From: Cohnella cholangitidis
GTDB taxonomy: Bacteria > Bacillota > Bacilli > Paenibacillales > Paenibacillaceae
Direction: 5' to 3'
Assembly: GCF_014107495.1 (NCBI RefSeq)
Contig: NZ_CP041969.1
Coordinates: forward strand, 496,001-560,000
Length of the DNA stretch: 64,000 nucleotides
Below, piece after piece: positions 44,351 through 51,971 of this stretch. The position numbers and the translations under genes are program-made. The notes beneath the pieces are model-generated. The model searched no databases, had not been told where the DNA came from, and saw nothing but the letters and a program-made list of their open reading frames with translations. Numbering within the stretch: the first letter of the stretch is position 1; each line of letters starts with the position of its first letter.

Positions 44351-45673
44351 TTAAGCATTCAAAGGATAGTTCGTATTGTTCAACATTTCGTTTACGATAA
44401 ACAATAAGTCGTCATCGTTAATATGTTCGTCTCCGGCTTGATCGGCATCATGCTTCGAGTGATCGGTGTCTGCCGCTAGTTTGCCGTAGTAGAATCCGTC
44501 AATCGCCAAATCGACCAGAGTGTACTCTCCCGTTCTATTGACGTCCTTATTGCCTTCAATCACGATCGTATCCTCAAGGCACGAAGAACCTTCCAGGTCA
44601 TACTCGTCCTCTGTATCCGCTATTCTGCATTCGAGAGCGTCTACTTTAGCCGTACCTTTGGCCTTGCCCGAGAATTTCAACTTTAGAAATACTTGCTCTC
44701 CGTTAATCCCGTACTGCTCGCCCTGACTTGCGACAATGAAACGAAGAGTTCCGTTCTCATCGGTAGGTTGGTTGTAGATTTTATAGCCAGGAACTTCTTC
44801 GAATCCAACGTAGTTAAGAAGCGTGCTGTCGTAATTGATTTTGAAGTCTTCTGCGTAGATGTTGCTTACGTTTTTCAGAAGGATATCAGAAGTGAATTGT
44901 TCACCGACTTTAATTTTGTCTTTATCTATTACAACATCTAATGCAGCAGATGAAGGTTGGGGAGTAACCTGTACTGCGTTGCTTTTGGGTGACTCATTCC
45001 CGCTTGCGTTGATCGCTGTAACCTGGAATGCATAAGTAGTGCCATTTGTTAATCCCGTTGCCGTATAAGTTGTTAATGGCGAAGTAACGGTTGCTAAGTA
45101 ATTTCCGTCTTTATAAATTTTATATCCGGACACATCGGAATCAGAGGACGGTGTCCAATTCAATACTGCCTGTTTATCGCCAGACGTGGCAGTTAATCCA
45201 GTAGGAGCGGCAGGCACGCTTGAACTTATAGCGGAAACAAAAATCTCATTTGAATAAACTGCTGAAGAATAGAATGAAACATACCGAACTTGCGGGTAGT
45301 TAACGCTTTTATATGAGGTGTCATGTGCATCAAAATTATAAGTGTTGCCTATTTTGTTTCCTTCTACATCGTAGAAGCTCATCTCTCCGCTTTCCTGAGA
45401 ATTATACTTAATCGTTCTAACATCGAAAGTTGAATTAAGATCAATGTATATCCTGTGGCTTCTGTAAAGATCATATGTCGAGTCATCGTCATCCACGATA
45501 TTACCTTTAAAAGCATAATTATATTCTGTTGTAAGAGGGGAATCGACAGTGTCGTTAACTCCATATAGCTTGTTGGGAAGAATGTTTGGCGATGGATGAG
45601 CCGCAAATGCGGATGGCGATAACAGACCTACGAATAATGCAATACTAAGTAATGCTCCTAATACTTTCTTCAA
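44351..45673 (-). CDS. Secreted protein with Fn3, cohesin and dockerin-like domains
   Basis: 440 residues. Signal peptide MKKVLGALLSIALFVGLLSP, cut after FAA. Residues about 25-150 look like a beta-sandwich carbohydrate/galactose-binding domain. A fibronectin type III domain follows (PAAPTGLTATSGDKQAVLNW to AVQVTPQ). Next is a cohesin domain (LDVVIDKDKIKVGEQFTSDI to DTIVIEG). Last is a dockerin-like pair of Ca-binding loops (DVNRTGEYTLVDLAIDGFYY and DADQAGDEHINDDDLLFIV). Cohesin and dockerin in one chain suggests self-assembly or cell-surface attachment. Partners unknown. Rich site and terminator; stands alone. Confidence 0.85.
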   Translation of the reverse strand: MKKVLGALLSIALFVGLLSPSAFAAHPSPNILPNKLYGVNDTVDSPLTTEYNYAFKGNIVDDDDSTYDLYRSHRIYIDLNSTFDVRTIKYNSQESGEMSFYDVEGNKIGNTYNFDAHDTSYKSVNYPQVRYVSFYSSAVYSNEIFVSAISSSVPAAPTGLTATSGDKQAVLNWTPSSDSDVSGYKIYKDGNYLATVTSPLTTYTATGLTNGTTYAFQVTAINASGNESPKSNAVQVTPQPSSAALDVVIDKDKIKVGEQFTSDILLKNVSNIYAEDFKINYDSTLLNYVGFEEVPGYKIYNQPTDENGTLRFIVASQGEQYGINGEQVFLKLKFSGKAKGTAKVDALECRIADTEDEYDLEGSSCLEDTIVIEGNKDVNRTGEYTLVDLAIDGFYYGKLAADTDHSKHDADQAGDEHINDDDLLFIVNEMLNNTNYPLNA

Positions 45674-45810
45674 TTGACTTCCTCCTTTTATGTAATGCTC
45701 CTATCATAAGAGGAAATATAAGGAATTAATAGACTGATAATCTACAAATTTCTACAATATACTTAAGGGTTAAAACAGGAAAATCCCGGAAAATTCAAGA
45801 AACCCCCTGA

Positions 45811-45843
45811 CAAAAGAAAAAGCCCCGCCTAAGCGGAGCCTTC
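45811..45843 (-). terminator. Terminator after the beta-flower gene
   Basis: Minus-strand GGCTCCGC-TTA-GGCGGGGCT followed by TTTTCTTTT. Confidence 0.85.
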
Positions 45844-45853
45844 ATCGTTCTCT

Positions 45854-46222
45854 CTAAATATCCGTACCGAAAAAATCGCGCACCTGTTTATTGGACCATC
45901 CGCCGTTGCCAGGATCGCTAACCGATCCCGCAAAACCGGGCTTGGGCGGACGGCCCGGGATCGACGGCGCTCCGGGAGCGCCGCTCATTCCGGGGATAGA
46001 TGGCAATCTGGAGCTTGCCGAACGGGTAAATCCGACAATGCCCCCTGAGCGATCTCTGAGAACGCCCTTATCTAACCACCCGATCGGTTGTCCCGTCAGC
46101 GAGTAGACTTGCTGCCCTTGATACACCCAACCTAAATTGCGTCCGTTGCGGCTCACCAATCTATCCTCTTCGACTAACAGGAACGAGGCTTGTCCGGTTC
46201 GGTCGAAATACCAATCGCTCAT
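45854..46222 (-). CDS. 4-fold beta flower domain protein
   Basis: 122 residues from ATG 46222 (GGAGGAA 6 bases upstream). Repeated short beta units WYFDRTGQASFLLVEEDRLV, then NLGWVYQGQQVYSLTGQPIG and WLDKGVLRDRSGGIVGF, fit the 4-fold beta flower domain. The C-terminal part is Pro/Gly-rich (SIPGMSGAPGAPSIPGRPPK). Function unknown for the family. Own promoter (extended -10) and terminator. Confidence 0.8.
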   Translation of the reverse strand: MSDWYFDRTGQASFLLVEEDRLVSRNGRNLGWVYQGQQVYSLTGQPIGWLDKGVLRDRSGGIVGFTRSASSRLPSIPGMSGAPGAPSIPGRPPKPGFAGSVSDPGNGGWSNKQVRDFFGTDI

Positions 46223-46249
46223 CGGAAGTTCCTCCGGCTTTTTTTCCCA

Positions 46250-46258
46250 ATTATAGCA
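46250..46258 (-). promoter_or_regulatory. Extended -10 promoter of the beta-flower gene
   Basis: Minus-strand TGCTATAAT 28 bases before the ATG; no well-spaced -35 seen. Confidence 0.5.
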
Positions 46259-46313
46259 CGATTCTCTTGTCGCAAGTCGAAAATCGTAATAAGATTCGCC
46301 GGTATCTTCCAAG

Positions 46314-47099
46314 TTACGCGCGAACATTCCTCTCTCCGAGCAAATCCAATACTTCCTGCTTTAACTCGACGAATGCCGGATCGGTCCATACGTCGGGACG
46401 TCTTGGCCTCTCGAAAGGAATGACAATCTCCCGCAGCACGGTTGCCGGGGCGGACGATAAGACGTAGATCCGATCCGACAGCACGAGCGCTTCCTCTATG
46501 CTGTGCGTCACGAACAGCACCGAGCGCCTGTCCGCCTCCCATAGCTCCAGCAGCCAGCGTTGCATGTCCGCCCTGGTCAACGCGTCCAGCGCGGCGAAAG
46601 GCTCGTCCAAGCACATCACGTTGCGCTTCATGAGCAGGGCGCGCAAGAACGAAACCCTCATCTGCATCCCTCCGGACAGAACATGAGGATACTCTTTCGC
46701 TACTCCGCCCAGTTGGATTCTTTCCAACCATTCCAACGCAAGCCGTTTGGCTTCTTTCTTCGCGGATCCCGCTGTGACCAATGCGGAGGAGATATTATCC
46801 TGAACCGTCAACCAAGGAAACAAAGCCGCTTGCTGCGGCATATAGCTGATCAAGCCTCGTTGCCCGGTCGCTTCGTTGCCATCGATGACGATCCGTCCTT
46901 GGTCCGGACGTTCCACGCCGCCGATCAACCGGAATAAAGTCGATTTGCCGCTGCCGGATGGCCCGATCAACGTCACGAACTCCCCGGCCTTAACGGCCAA
47001 GTTAATATCGGACAACACGGGAACCCGATCTTTGCCGCGGAAATACGCTTTATAAATTCCGTTTAACTCCAAGGAATTACGGGTAATCGAACCGCTCAT
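46314..47099 (-). CDS. thiZ: ABC transporter ATPase for thiamine precursor
   Basis: 261 residues from ATG 47099, overlapping the permease stop (ATGA), with AAAGGGG upstream. Walker A IGPSGSGKST, signature HVLSGGMQMRVSFLRALLM, Walker B VMCLDEPFAALDAL and VTHSIEEALVLSD are complete. It energises import together with the permease and binding protein; nitrate/taurine-type ATPase subfamily. The TPP riboswitch at the head of the operon points to hydroxymethylpyrimidine-type precursors. Confidence 0.88.
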   Translation of the reverse strand: MSGSITRNSLELNGIYKAYFRGKDRVPVLSDINLAVKAGEFVTLIGPSGSGKSTLFRLIGGVERPDQGRIVIDGNEATGQRGLISYMPQQAALFPWLTVQDNISSALVTAGSAKKEAKRLALEWLERIQLGGVAKEYPHVLSGGMQMRVSFLRALLMKRNVMCLDEPFAALDALTRADMQRWLLELWEADRRSVLFVTHSIEEALVLSDRIYVLSSAPATVLREIVIPFERPRRPDVWTDPAFVELKQEVLDLLGERNVRA

Positions 47100-47881
47100 G
47101 AAGAAGCCCCTTTCCAATCGCCCTGAGAACGAGGTCTCCAACGAATCGTCATTCGTTCAGCAAATACCACCGCATAATAGAACAGAAAACTTAACGTCAC
47201 AATGCAGACGATCGACCCGAACACGCCAGGTTGGTCGAATCCGTTGAACTTAAGTTTCAGGTAGAACCCGATCCCTTTGTTCGCGCCTAGCCATTCCGCT
47301 ACGATGGCCGAGGACACGACGTAGGTAGCCGCGATCCGCAAACCTGAGAATAAATAGGATAAGGAAGCCGGAAATTCAAGTCGTTTCAGCCTTTCCCATC
47401 GCGAAGCTCCGATCATCCCCAAGTATTCGCGCAACTGCGGCTCGGCTTGCCCGAGCCCGACGAGTATCGATAAGGCAACCGGAAAAAAGCAAACGAGCAC
47501 AAGCAAAATCAATTTAGGCGTCCAACCGAAGCCGAACCAAATCATAAGAAGCGGCCCTAGTGCGATTAGCGGAACGTTCTGCGACAACACCAGCAGCGGG
47601 GCGAATGCTTCCCTGAGAAAAGGGACGACATGCAGGAATACCGCCACGACGATGCCGATCGCCAAGCCTGATCCTAATCCGATGAGAGCTAACTTAAAGG
47701 TGGCTAGCACGTGCTCCCACAGCATGGCGGAGTCATCGTACATGGTGGTTGCTATATCCCAAGGCGAAGGCAAAGTATAAGTCTCGATCTTGAAAACGAC
47801 GCACACCGCTTGCCAGATGCCGACGAATGCTAATAAAGTCGCGACGGGCAGCAAAATTCCTCTTAGCTTCTTATTGCCCAT
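47096..47881 (-). CDS. thiX: ABC transporter permease for thiamine precursor
   Basis: 261 residues, about six membrane segments (for example LLPVATLLAFVGIWQAVCVV). The EAA loop is visible as GASRWERLKRLEFPASLSYL, which contacts the ATPase. The start overlaps the upstream thiamine-binding gene by 11 bases. Part of the riboswitch-controlled operon. Confidence 0.9.
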   Translation of the reverse strand: MGNKKLRGILLPVATLLAFVGIWQAVCVVFKIETYTLPSPWDIATTMYDDSAMLWEHVLATFKLALIGLGSGLAIGIVVAVFLHVVPFLREAFAPLLVLSQNVPLIALGPLLMIWFGFGWTPKLILLVLVCFFPVALSILVGLGQAEPQLREYLGMIGASRWERLKRLEFPASLSYLFSGLRIAATYVVSSAIVAEWLGANKGIGFYLKLKFNGFDQPGVFGSIVCIVTLSFLFYYAVVFAERMTIRWRPRSQGDWKGASS

Positions 47882-48173
47882 CTGGATACTTCTGCAACAA
47901 GCGAGCCATCGATGCGCCTTCTTGACCGTCGACGACCAATTTGATTTGCGACATGACGGAAGGGCTGCCCATCTCGAACATGGCGGCGTTCATCTGCTTA
48001 ACGATATCGATTAGCTGATCGAGATCGCCTTCCATCGTCGTCTCCAGCGGCGCTACCCTGTATGCCACTCCGGATTGTTTAATGATCTCGATCGCCCGGT
48101 CCACGTAGGGGATCACTTCTTCTCCCGCTTTAACCTTCGGTAAAATCTGTATGCTTAACAAAGCTTGCGCCAT
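47871..48173 (-). CDS. Thiamine-binding protein, MTH1187/YqgV family
   Basis: 100 residues. MAQALLSIQILPKVKAGEEV, then VAYRVAPLETTMEGDLDQLI, is the signature of the MTH1187/YkoF-type family, whose members bind thiamine in the cytoplasm. Its place between the binding protein and the permease, under TPP control, supports a role in the same uptake route. Confidence 0.88.
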   Translation of the reverse strand: MAQALLSIQILPKVKAGEEVIPYVDRAIEIIKQSGVAYRVAPLETTMEGDLDQLIDIVKQMNAAMFEMGSPSVMSQIKLVVDGQEGASMARLLQKYPDGQ

Positions 48174-48193
48174 CGCTCATCTCTCCTCGTTCG

Positions 48194-49258
48194 TTATTCA
48201 GGCAAAAATTCCGTCGTGAACATTTCGTCGTAATTCAATTGCTTTTTCATAAGCCCGTTCTGGGTCAACCAATCTCCGTAACCGGACCATACTTCCCGCT
48301 TCTGTTCTCCCCAACGCGGAGCATCGTCCTTGTATTTCGGGCTAAGCCACTTCTGGCTTGCCTTGACCAACTCCGCGTTTACCTCCGGAACCGCTTTGAT
48401 CAGAATATCCGCGGCTGCGTCCGGATTGTCGATCGCATAGTTGTATCCTTCCGAGGCGCCAGCCAAGAACGCGCGAACGACTTCCGGCTTTTCCTTGATC
48501 AGCTTTTCGTTAGTCAATAACAAAGGCGTGTAATAATCCAACTGTTTGCTGTAATCGGTCAAATACACCATGTTGACGGGTTCATTGCGCAGCTCCGCTT
48601 CGATTCCCGTCCATCCGTAGAAGATCCATTCGAAATCGATCCCTTTCTTGACGGCGGTGAAGAAATCGGCTGTTCCGGCGCTTACGAAATTCACCTTGCT
48701 AACGTCCGCCTTCTGCACGTTCATGATCGATTCGATTACCGCCTGCTCCGCCGGAGATCCCCACCCGCCGTAAGATTTGCCCTCGAAATCCTTCGGCTCC
48801 TTGATGTTCTTGTCTACCGGAGAAGCGAAACCGGACGTATTATGCTGAATGATCGGGGCGATGGACACGAGCGGCAAGCCCTGCTCGCGCGCCAAGATCA
48901 TGCTCTCCTGCGCTCCTACGCCGAAATCGGCCGTTCCGTTCGCTACCAAAGCGCTAGCTCCAGCTTCCGGCGGAAGAATGATTTCCACGTCCAAGCCGTG
49001 TTTTTTCCACAAACCTTGATCTCTCGCCACATATAAGCCCGTATGGTTCGTATTCGGAGTCCAGTCCAATACTAGCGTTACTTTCTGCAACGTCTCCGGC
49101 GATGCCTCCGCGCTTGCCTCCAAGGGGGAAGCAGTCGAGGGCGACGTCGGGCTGCCGGAAGCCTCCGTGTTTTCCTTGTTACCGCACCCCGCCAACAGCA
49201 GCATACCCGCCAGCATCGTTAGTCCCAAGATTTGCCAACCTTTGTTGTTTCTTTTCAT
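48194..49258 (-). CDS. thiY: Substrate-binding lipoprotein for thiamine precursor (NMT1/THI5-like)
   Basis: 354 residues. Lipoprotein signal with the lipobox LLLAGC (Cys25). After a Ser/Ala/Glu-rich linker comes the NMT1/THI5-like domain: VTLVLDWTPNTNHTGLYVAR, PPEAGASALVANGTADFGVG and GWGSPAEQAVIES. In ThiXYZ systems this protein captures formyl-aminopyrimidine derivatives, which feed HMP synthesis; the exact ligand here is inferred. First gene after the riboswitch and its terminator. Confidence 0.92.
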   Translation of the reverse strand: MKRNNKGWQILGLTMLAGMLLLAGCGNKENTEASGSPTSPSTASPLEASAEASPETLQKVTLVLDWTPNTNHTGLYVARDQGLWKKHGLDVEIILPPEAGASALVANGTADFGVGAQESMILAREQGLPLVSIAPIIQHNTSGFASPVDKNIKEPKDFEGKSYGGWGSPAEQAVIESIMNVQKADVSKVNFVSAGTADFFTAVKKGIDFEWIFYGWTGIEAELRNEPVNMVYLTDYSKQLDYYTPLLLTNEKLIKEKPEVVRAFLAGASEGYNYAIDNPDAAADILIKAVPEVNAELVKASQKWLSPKYKDDAPRWGEQKREVWSGYGDWLTQNGLMKKQLNYDEMFTTEFLPE

Positions 49259-49306
49259 CTTTCTCTCCCTTTCTATCTGTCTTGTCGAGTAGAAGGCTTC
49301 GCGAAA

Positions 49307-49340
49307 TCAAAAAAACGCCCCCCGATTCCGGAGGGCGTCC
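49307..49340 (-). terminator. Riboswitch-controlled terminator
   Basis: Minus-strand ACGCCCTCCGG / CCGGGGGGCGT-like stem followed by TTTTTTTG, between the TPP aptamer and thiY. It is the likely expression platform. Confidence 0.8.
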
Positions 49341-49380
49341 TAAATAACAACGGACGTACGCCACGACAGCAACGTGTCGT

Positions 49381-49483
49381 GCTCCCGCCTTCCTACGCTG
49401 GTACTAACCAGATCAGGTATAAGGGTCTGCATCGATGGGATGCACTCTCAGCCGGCCTTGCTCCAGCTCCCCCGGGGCTTATT
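49381..49483 (-). ncRNA. TPP riboswitch (thi box)
   Basis: Minus strand carries the diagnostic blocks GGGGAGCTGGAGCAAGG, GGCTGAGAGTG, ACCCTTATACCTGATCTGG and GTACCAGCGTAGGAAGG in the right order. It binds thiamine diphosphate and, through the terminator at 49307-49340, should shut off the thiY-thiX-thiZ operon when thiamine is plentiful. Confidence 0.97.
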
Positions 49484-49514
49484 CAATTCATGAAACCCGC
49501 TACTTTCCTCCCCT

Positions 49515-49542
49515 ATTATAGCAAAACACTCGAGGATGTCTA
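49515..49542 (-). promoter_or_regulatory. Promoter of the TPP-riboswitch operon
   Basis: TAGACA, 16-base spacer, TATAAT, also with TGC before the -10 (extended). About 35 bases upstream of the aptamer. Confidence 0.7.
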
Positions 49543-49560
49543 TCTCATATTAGGCTCGGC

Positions 49561-50265
49561 TCATTGTTTCGACGATTTAATAATGTAAGGAAGTATCGAA
49601 TGAAGCGGACTCTTTTCCGGCACGATAATTCCTAAGCCGTTGTTGGAGAATAGTTGATAATACTTAAGATGAAATTTCGATTCCCGCATGAAATCTTCTA
49701 CCGCGGTTAATACGCCGTTCGTTTCCCCGTTTTCATAAACCGCGTTGTAGAGTTGCGGATTTTTGCCTCCGGACTTAAGCAACTTGGATCTCCCGCGCCG
49801 CATCCCTCTCTTGGCGTAAAGCTTTCGCATCTCTGCGGGAATAGATTCGGGATAATAGTACATGTCTCGCCGACCGTAAGGCCATTGCGTGTCATGAAGC
49901 ATGACGATCGGGAATTGTCCCGACCGTTCGGCCATTCTCTCCGCCAGTTTCAATTCGTTATACACGGTATACCAATTATGATCGCCGTCGATCAACAGCA
50001 AATCGTACTTCTCGATTAAAGGCAACGCTTCTAGGCTGAACATCTGCAGCACGTCCGCGGCTTCTCCGTACTTCTCCTTGAGCGACTGCAAGTCGAATAA
50101 CGGATTAGGATCGATAGTGATCGTCTGGGCATTGCAAGCTTTGCAATAATCGAGTAGTTTAAAGGTATTTTTTCCTGATAAAGATCCGATTTCAACAATG
50201 ATATTCGGCCTCGCCGAAATAATAATCGGCTTGATGACTTGATCCCAAAATCGGTGCAAATCCAT
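49561..50265 (-). CDS. Class I methyltransferase-like protein
   Basis: 234 residues. The Rossmann start NIIVEIGSLSGKNTFKLLDY, followed by ITIDPNPLFD and YDLLLIDGDHNWYTVYNELK, fits the cephalosporin-hydroxylase/Methyltransf_24 group. The acidic DGDHNW motif may bind metal or substrate. The C-terminal half is less typical, with a Lys/Arg-rich loop. Substrate unknown; often near glycan or methyl-transfer clusters, but none is here. Confidence 0.75.
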   Translation of the reverse strand: MDLHRFWDQVIKPIIISARPNIIVEIGSLSGKNTFKLLDYCKACNAQTITIDPNPLFDLQSLKEKYGEAADVLQMFSLEALPLIEKYDLLLIDGDHNWYTVYNELKLAERMAERSGQFPIVMLHDTQWPYGRRDMYYYPESIPAEMRKLYAKRGMRRGRSKLLKSGGKNPQLYNAVYENGETNGVLTAVEDFMRESKFHLKYYQLFSNNGLGIIVPEKSPLHSILPYIIKSSKQ

Positions 50266-50352
50266 CTCTCCTTAGAAAATCAAATAGACAAGACAAACCT
50301 TGTCTATACTACGCACCTATTAGATAAGTTGTCCGGGCATGCCGAAAGAATA

Positions 50353-50388
50353 AACGCTCCGTTCCGGTTCGGACCGGAACGGAGCGTT
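50353..50388. terminator. Terminator after spoVIF
   Basis: Perfect 16-bp hairpin AACGCTCCGTTCCGGT / ACCGGAACGGAGCGTT with a TCGG loop; T-rich on the minus-strand side. Confidence 0.85.
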
Positions 50389-50394
50389 CGCGTT

Positions 50395-50688
50395 TTACCT
50401 AAACATCGTATACAGCTTGATCAGGTGAAGCATATTGTTGGGATCGATTTTCTGGGAGATGACGAAATTGACTAATTGATCTTCCTGATGCTCGGTTAAC
50501 GGTTCGTTTAATATCCTTGCGAACTGTTTAACCCAGCGGCGAACTTTGGCCCGATCCTGCAAATCGTATTTCGTTACGCCCTCAAGAATGCCTTTGATGC
50601 GCTCCTTGGTGGCCGGGTTTTTCATCTTTACCTTTACTCGTTCTACGAACTCCGCTTTGATGCCGAACTTTTGCCAGCTTGGGGTCAA
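50395..50688 (-). CDS. spoVIF: Stage VI sporulation protein F
   Basis: 97 residues. The family block DRAKVRRWVKQFARILNEPL, with the end FVISQKIDPNNMLHLIKLY, matches SpoVIF, a SigK-controlled protein needed for spore-coat assembly and resistance in Bacillus. Own strong terminator. Supports the organism being a spore former. Confidence 0.85.
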   Translation of the reverse strand: MTPSWQKFGIKAEFVERVKVKMKNPATKERIKGILEGVTKYDLQDRAKVRRWVKQFARILNEPLTEHQEDQLVNFVISQKIDPNNMLHLIKLYTMFR

Positions 50689-50795
50689 AGAGGGTCACGC
50701 TCCTTCCGGCGGCTATTCGGTACATCATATGCCATCGGGATACGGGTAATGACACCGTCTCGCGCCCATCTCTTTAATCCAAAGTCTGTCCCGCG

Positions 50796-51797
50796 CTACT
50801 TCACGATCATTCCTCCGATTAAATCTTGAATGAATTCCGCTTCCAACTCTTTTATTTCATCCGTCTGTTGAGAAACGGTTTCTATCAAGTCCTTCTTTCC
50901 GGATAAAAAATACTTCAAAAACAGCTTCTTGACCATGAACGCCTTGTGCTCGATCAATTTAGCCGCCTCAATGAAATTCGGGTTCTCAATGAATCCGTTC
51001 TCGTACATATATTCCGTACGCAGCCTCATGCACGATTTGTGCTCCCACAAAATATGAAGATGCCGAATGTCCGTATGTATCTTGTTAGCTAGCAGGTCCT
51101 GAAAATATTTTTGCAGGCAGTCGTACGATTCCATGCCGTATGCGCGATCCCATGGCTCCGCAAGCATGCTGAATCTCTCCGAAGTGTTTCTGGAGTACAA
51201 ATAATCCTCGAGCGTTTCTTTAACCAACTTCGCATTGAAGTCGTATTTTCCGTCTTGGTTGTATTGGTAAAGATAAATTTGATGGCAATGGTTTTCGATC
51301 TTGTCCAGAGAATGGTAGGACTGGCTAAACTCCTTGAATGAAACGTCCGTGCTCTCGTACGAGCCGATCTTGTTAAACCCTAATATCTTAAAAGTCCGCG
51401 ACTCTAAATCGTATCCGTGCACAAGAGTGTCGTGCGAGAAATGTTGTTTATGGTAGCACCCGCGATCGGGAATAAAATATTCATCTACGTTAAGATAGAC
51501 GTAATAACCTCGATCGATCGAATCCACCACAAAGTCGACTATTTCTCTATCAAACATAGAGAAAGTATCCCGGTGCAAACGATGAACGTTCAACCAAGGG
51601 TTACACGCATAATCATACATGTAGAAACATAGAGGTACCGGCGCTGAAGCATTTTTATCGAAGGCTAACTGGATGAAATTACTATAGAACCACGGGTATG
51701 ATGCCTTGTGATTTAAGGTAATTGCCAAAGGATAGGAATAAAATTGATATCCGTTCGCTGGCGGTTTAGTTATCGCGAGAACTTTACTTTTCATCAC
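50796..51797 (-). CDS. Unrecognised protein, possibly C39-peptidase/BtrH-N-like fold
   Basis: 333 residues. The central region DRGYYVYLNVDEYFIPDRGC, then HFSHDTLVHGYDLESRTFKI and LGFNKIGSYESTDVSFKEF, is organised like the papain-like BtrH N-terminal or C39-type domains that handle peptides or thioesters on natural-product pathways. However, the classic N-terminal catalytic Cys is not evident. The last 150 residues are helical (IEAAKLIEHKAFMVKKLFLK). No biosynthetic neighbours are present. Function unknown; the fold idea is a guess from pattern. Confidence 0.6.
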   Translation of the reverse strand: MMKSKVLAITKPPANGYQFYSYPLAITLNHKASYPWFYSNFIQLAFDKNASAPVPLCFYMYDYACNPWLNVHRLHRDTFSMFDREIVDFVVDSIDRGYYVYLNVDEYFIPDRGCYHKQHFSHDTLVHGYDLESRTFKILGFNKIGSYESTDVSFKEFSQSYHSLDKIENHCHQIYLYQYNQDGKYDFNAKLVKETLEDYLYSRNTSERFSMLAEPWDRAYGMESYDCLQKYFQDLLANKIHTDIRHLHILWEHKSCMRLRTEYMYENGFIENPNFIEAAKLIEHKAFMVKKLFLKYFLSGKKDLIETVSQQTDEIKELEAEFIQDLIGGMIVK

Positions 51798-51933
51798 GAA
51801 TCCCCCTTTTAACCCTTAAGTTTCGACTTATTATATTTCTGGAAACAATAGTTGTCCATAGGGGTTTATGGAAGTTTTTGTCGAACCTCCTCTCTTTTAG
51901 AATTTTTTTGAGCTATTAACTCTCCATCACGAC

Positions 51934-51966
51934 AAAAAAGCCGACAACGATTGTTGCCGACCTTTG
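51934..51966 (-). terminator. Terminator after recG
   Basis: Minus-strand GGTCGGCAACA / TTGTCGGCTT stem followed by TTTTTTGTCG. Confidence 0.85.
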
Positions 51967-51971
51967 TTCGT

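Noticed and set aside
46219..46731. 170-codon minus-strand ORF
   Set aside because: Out-of-frame shadow of the ABC ATPase gene.
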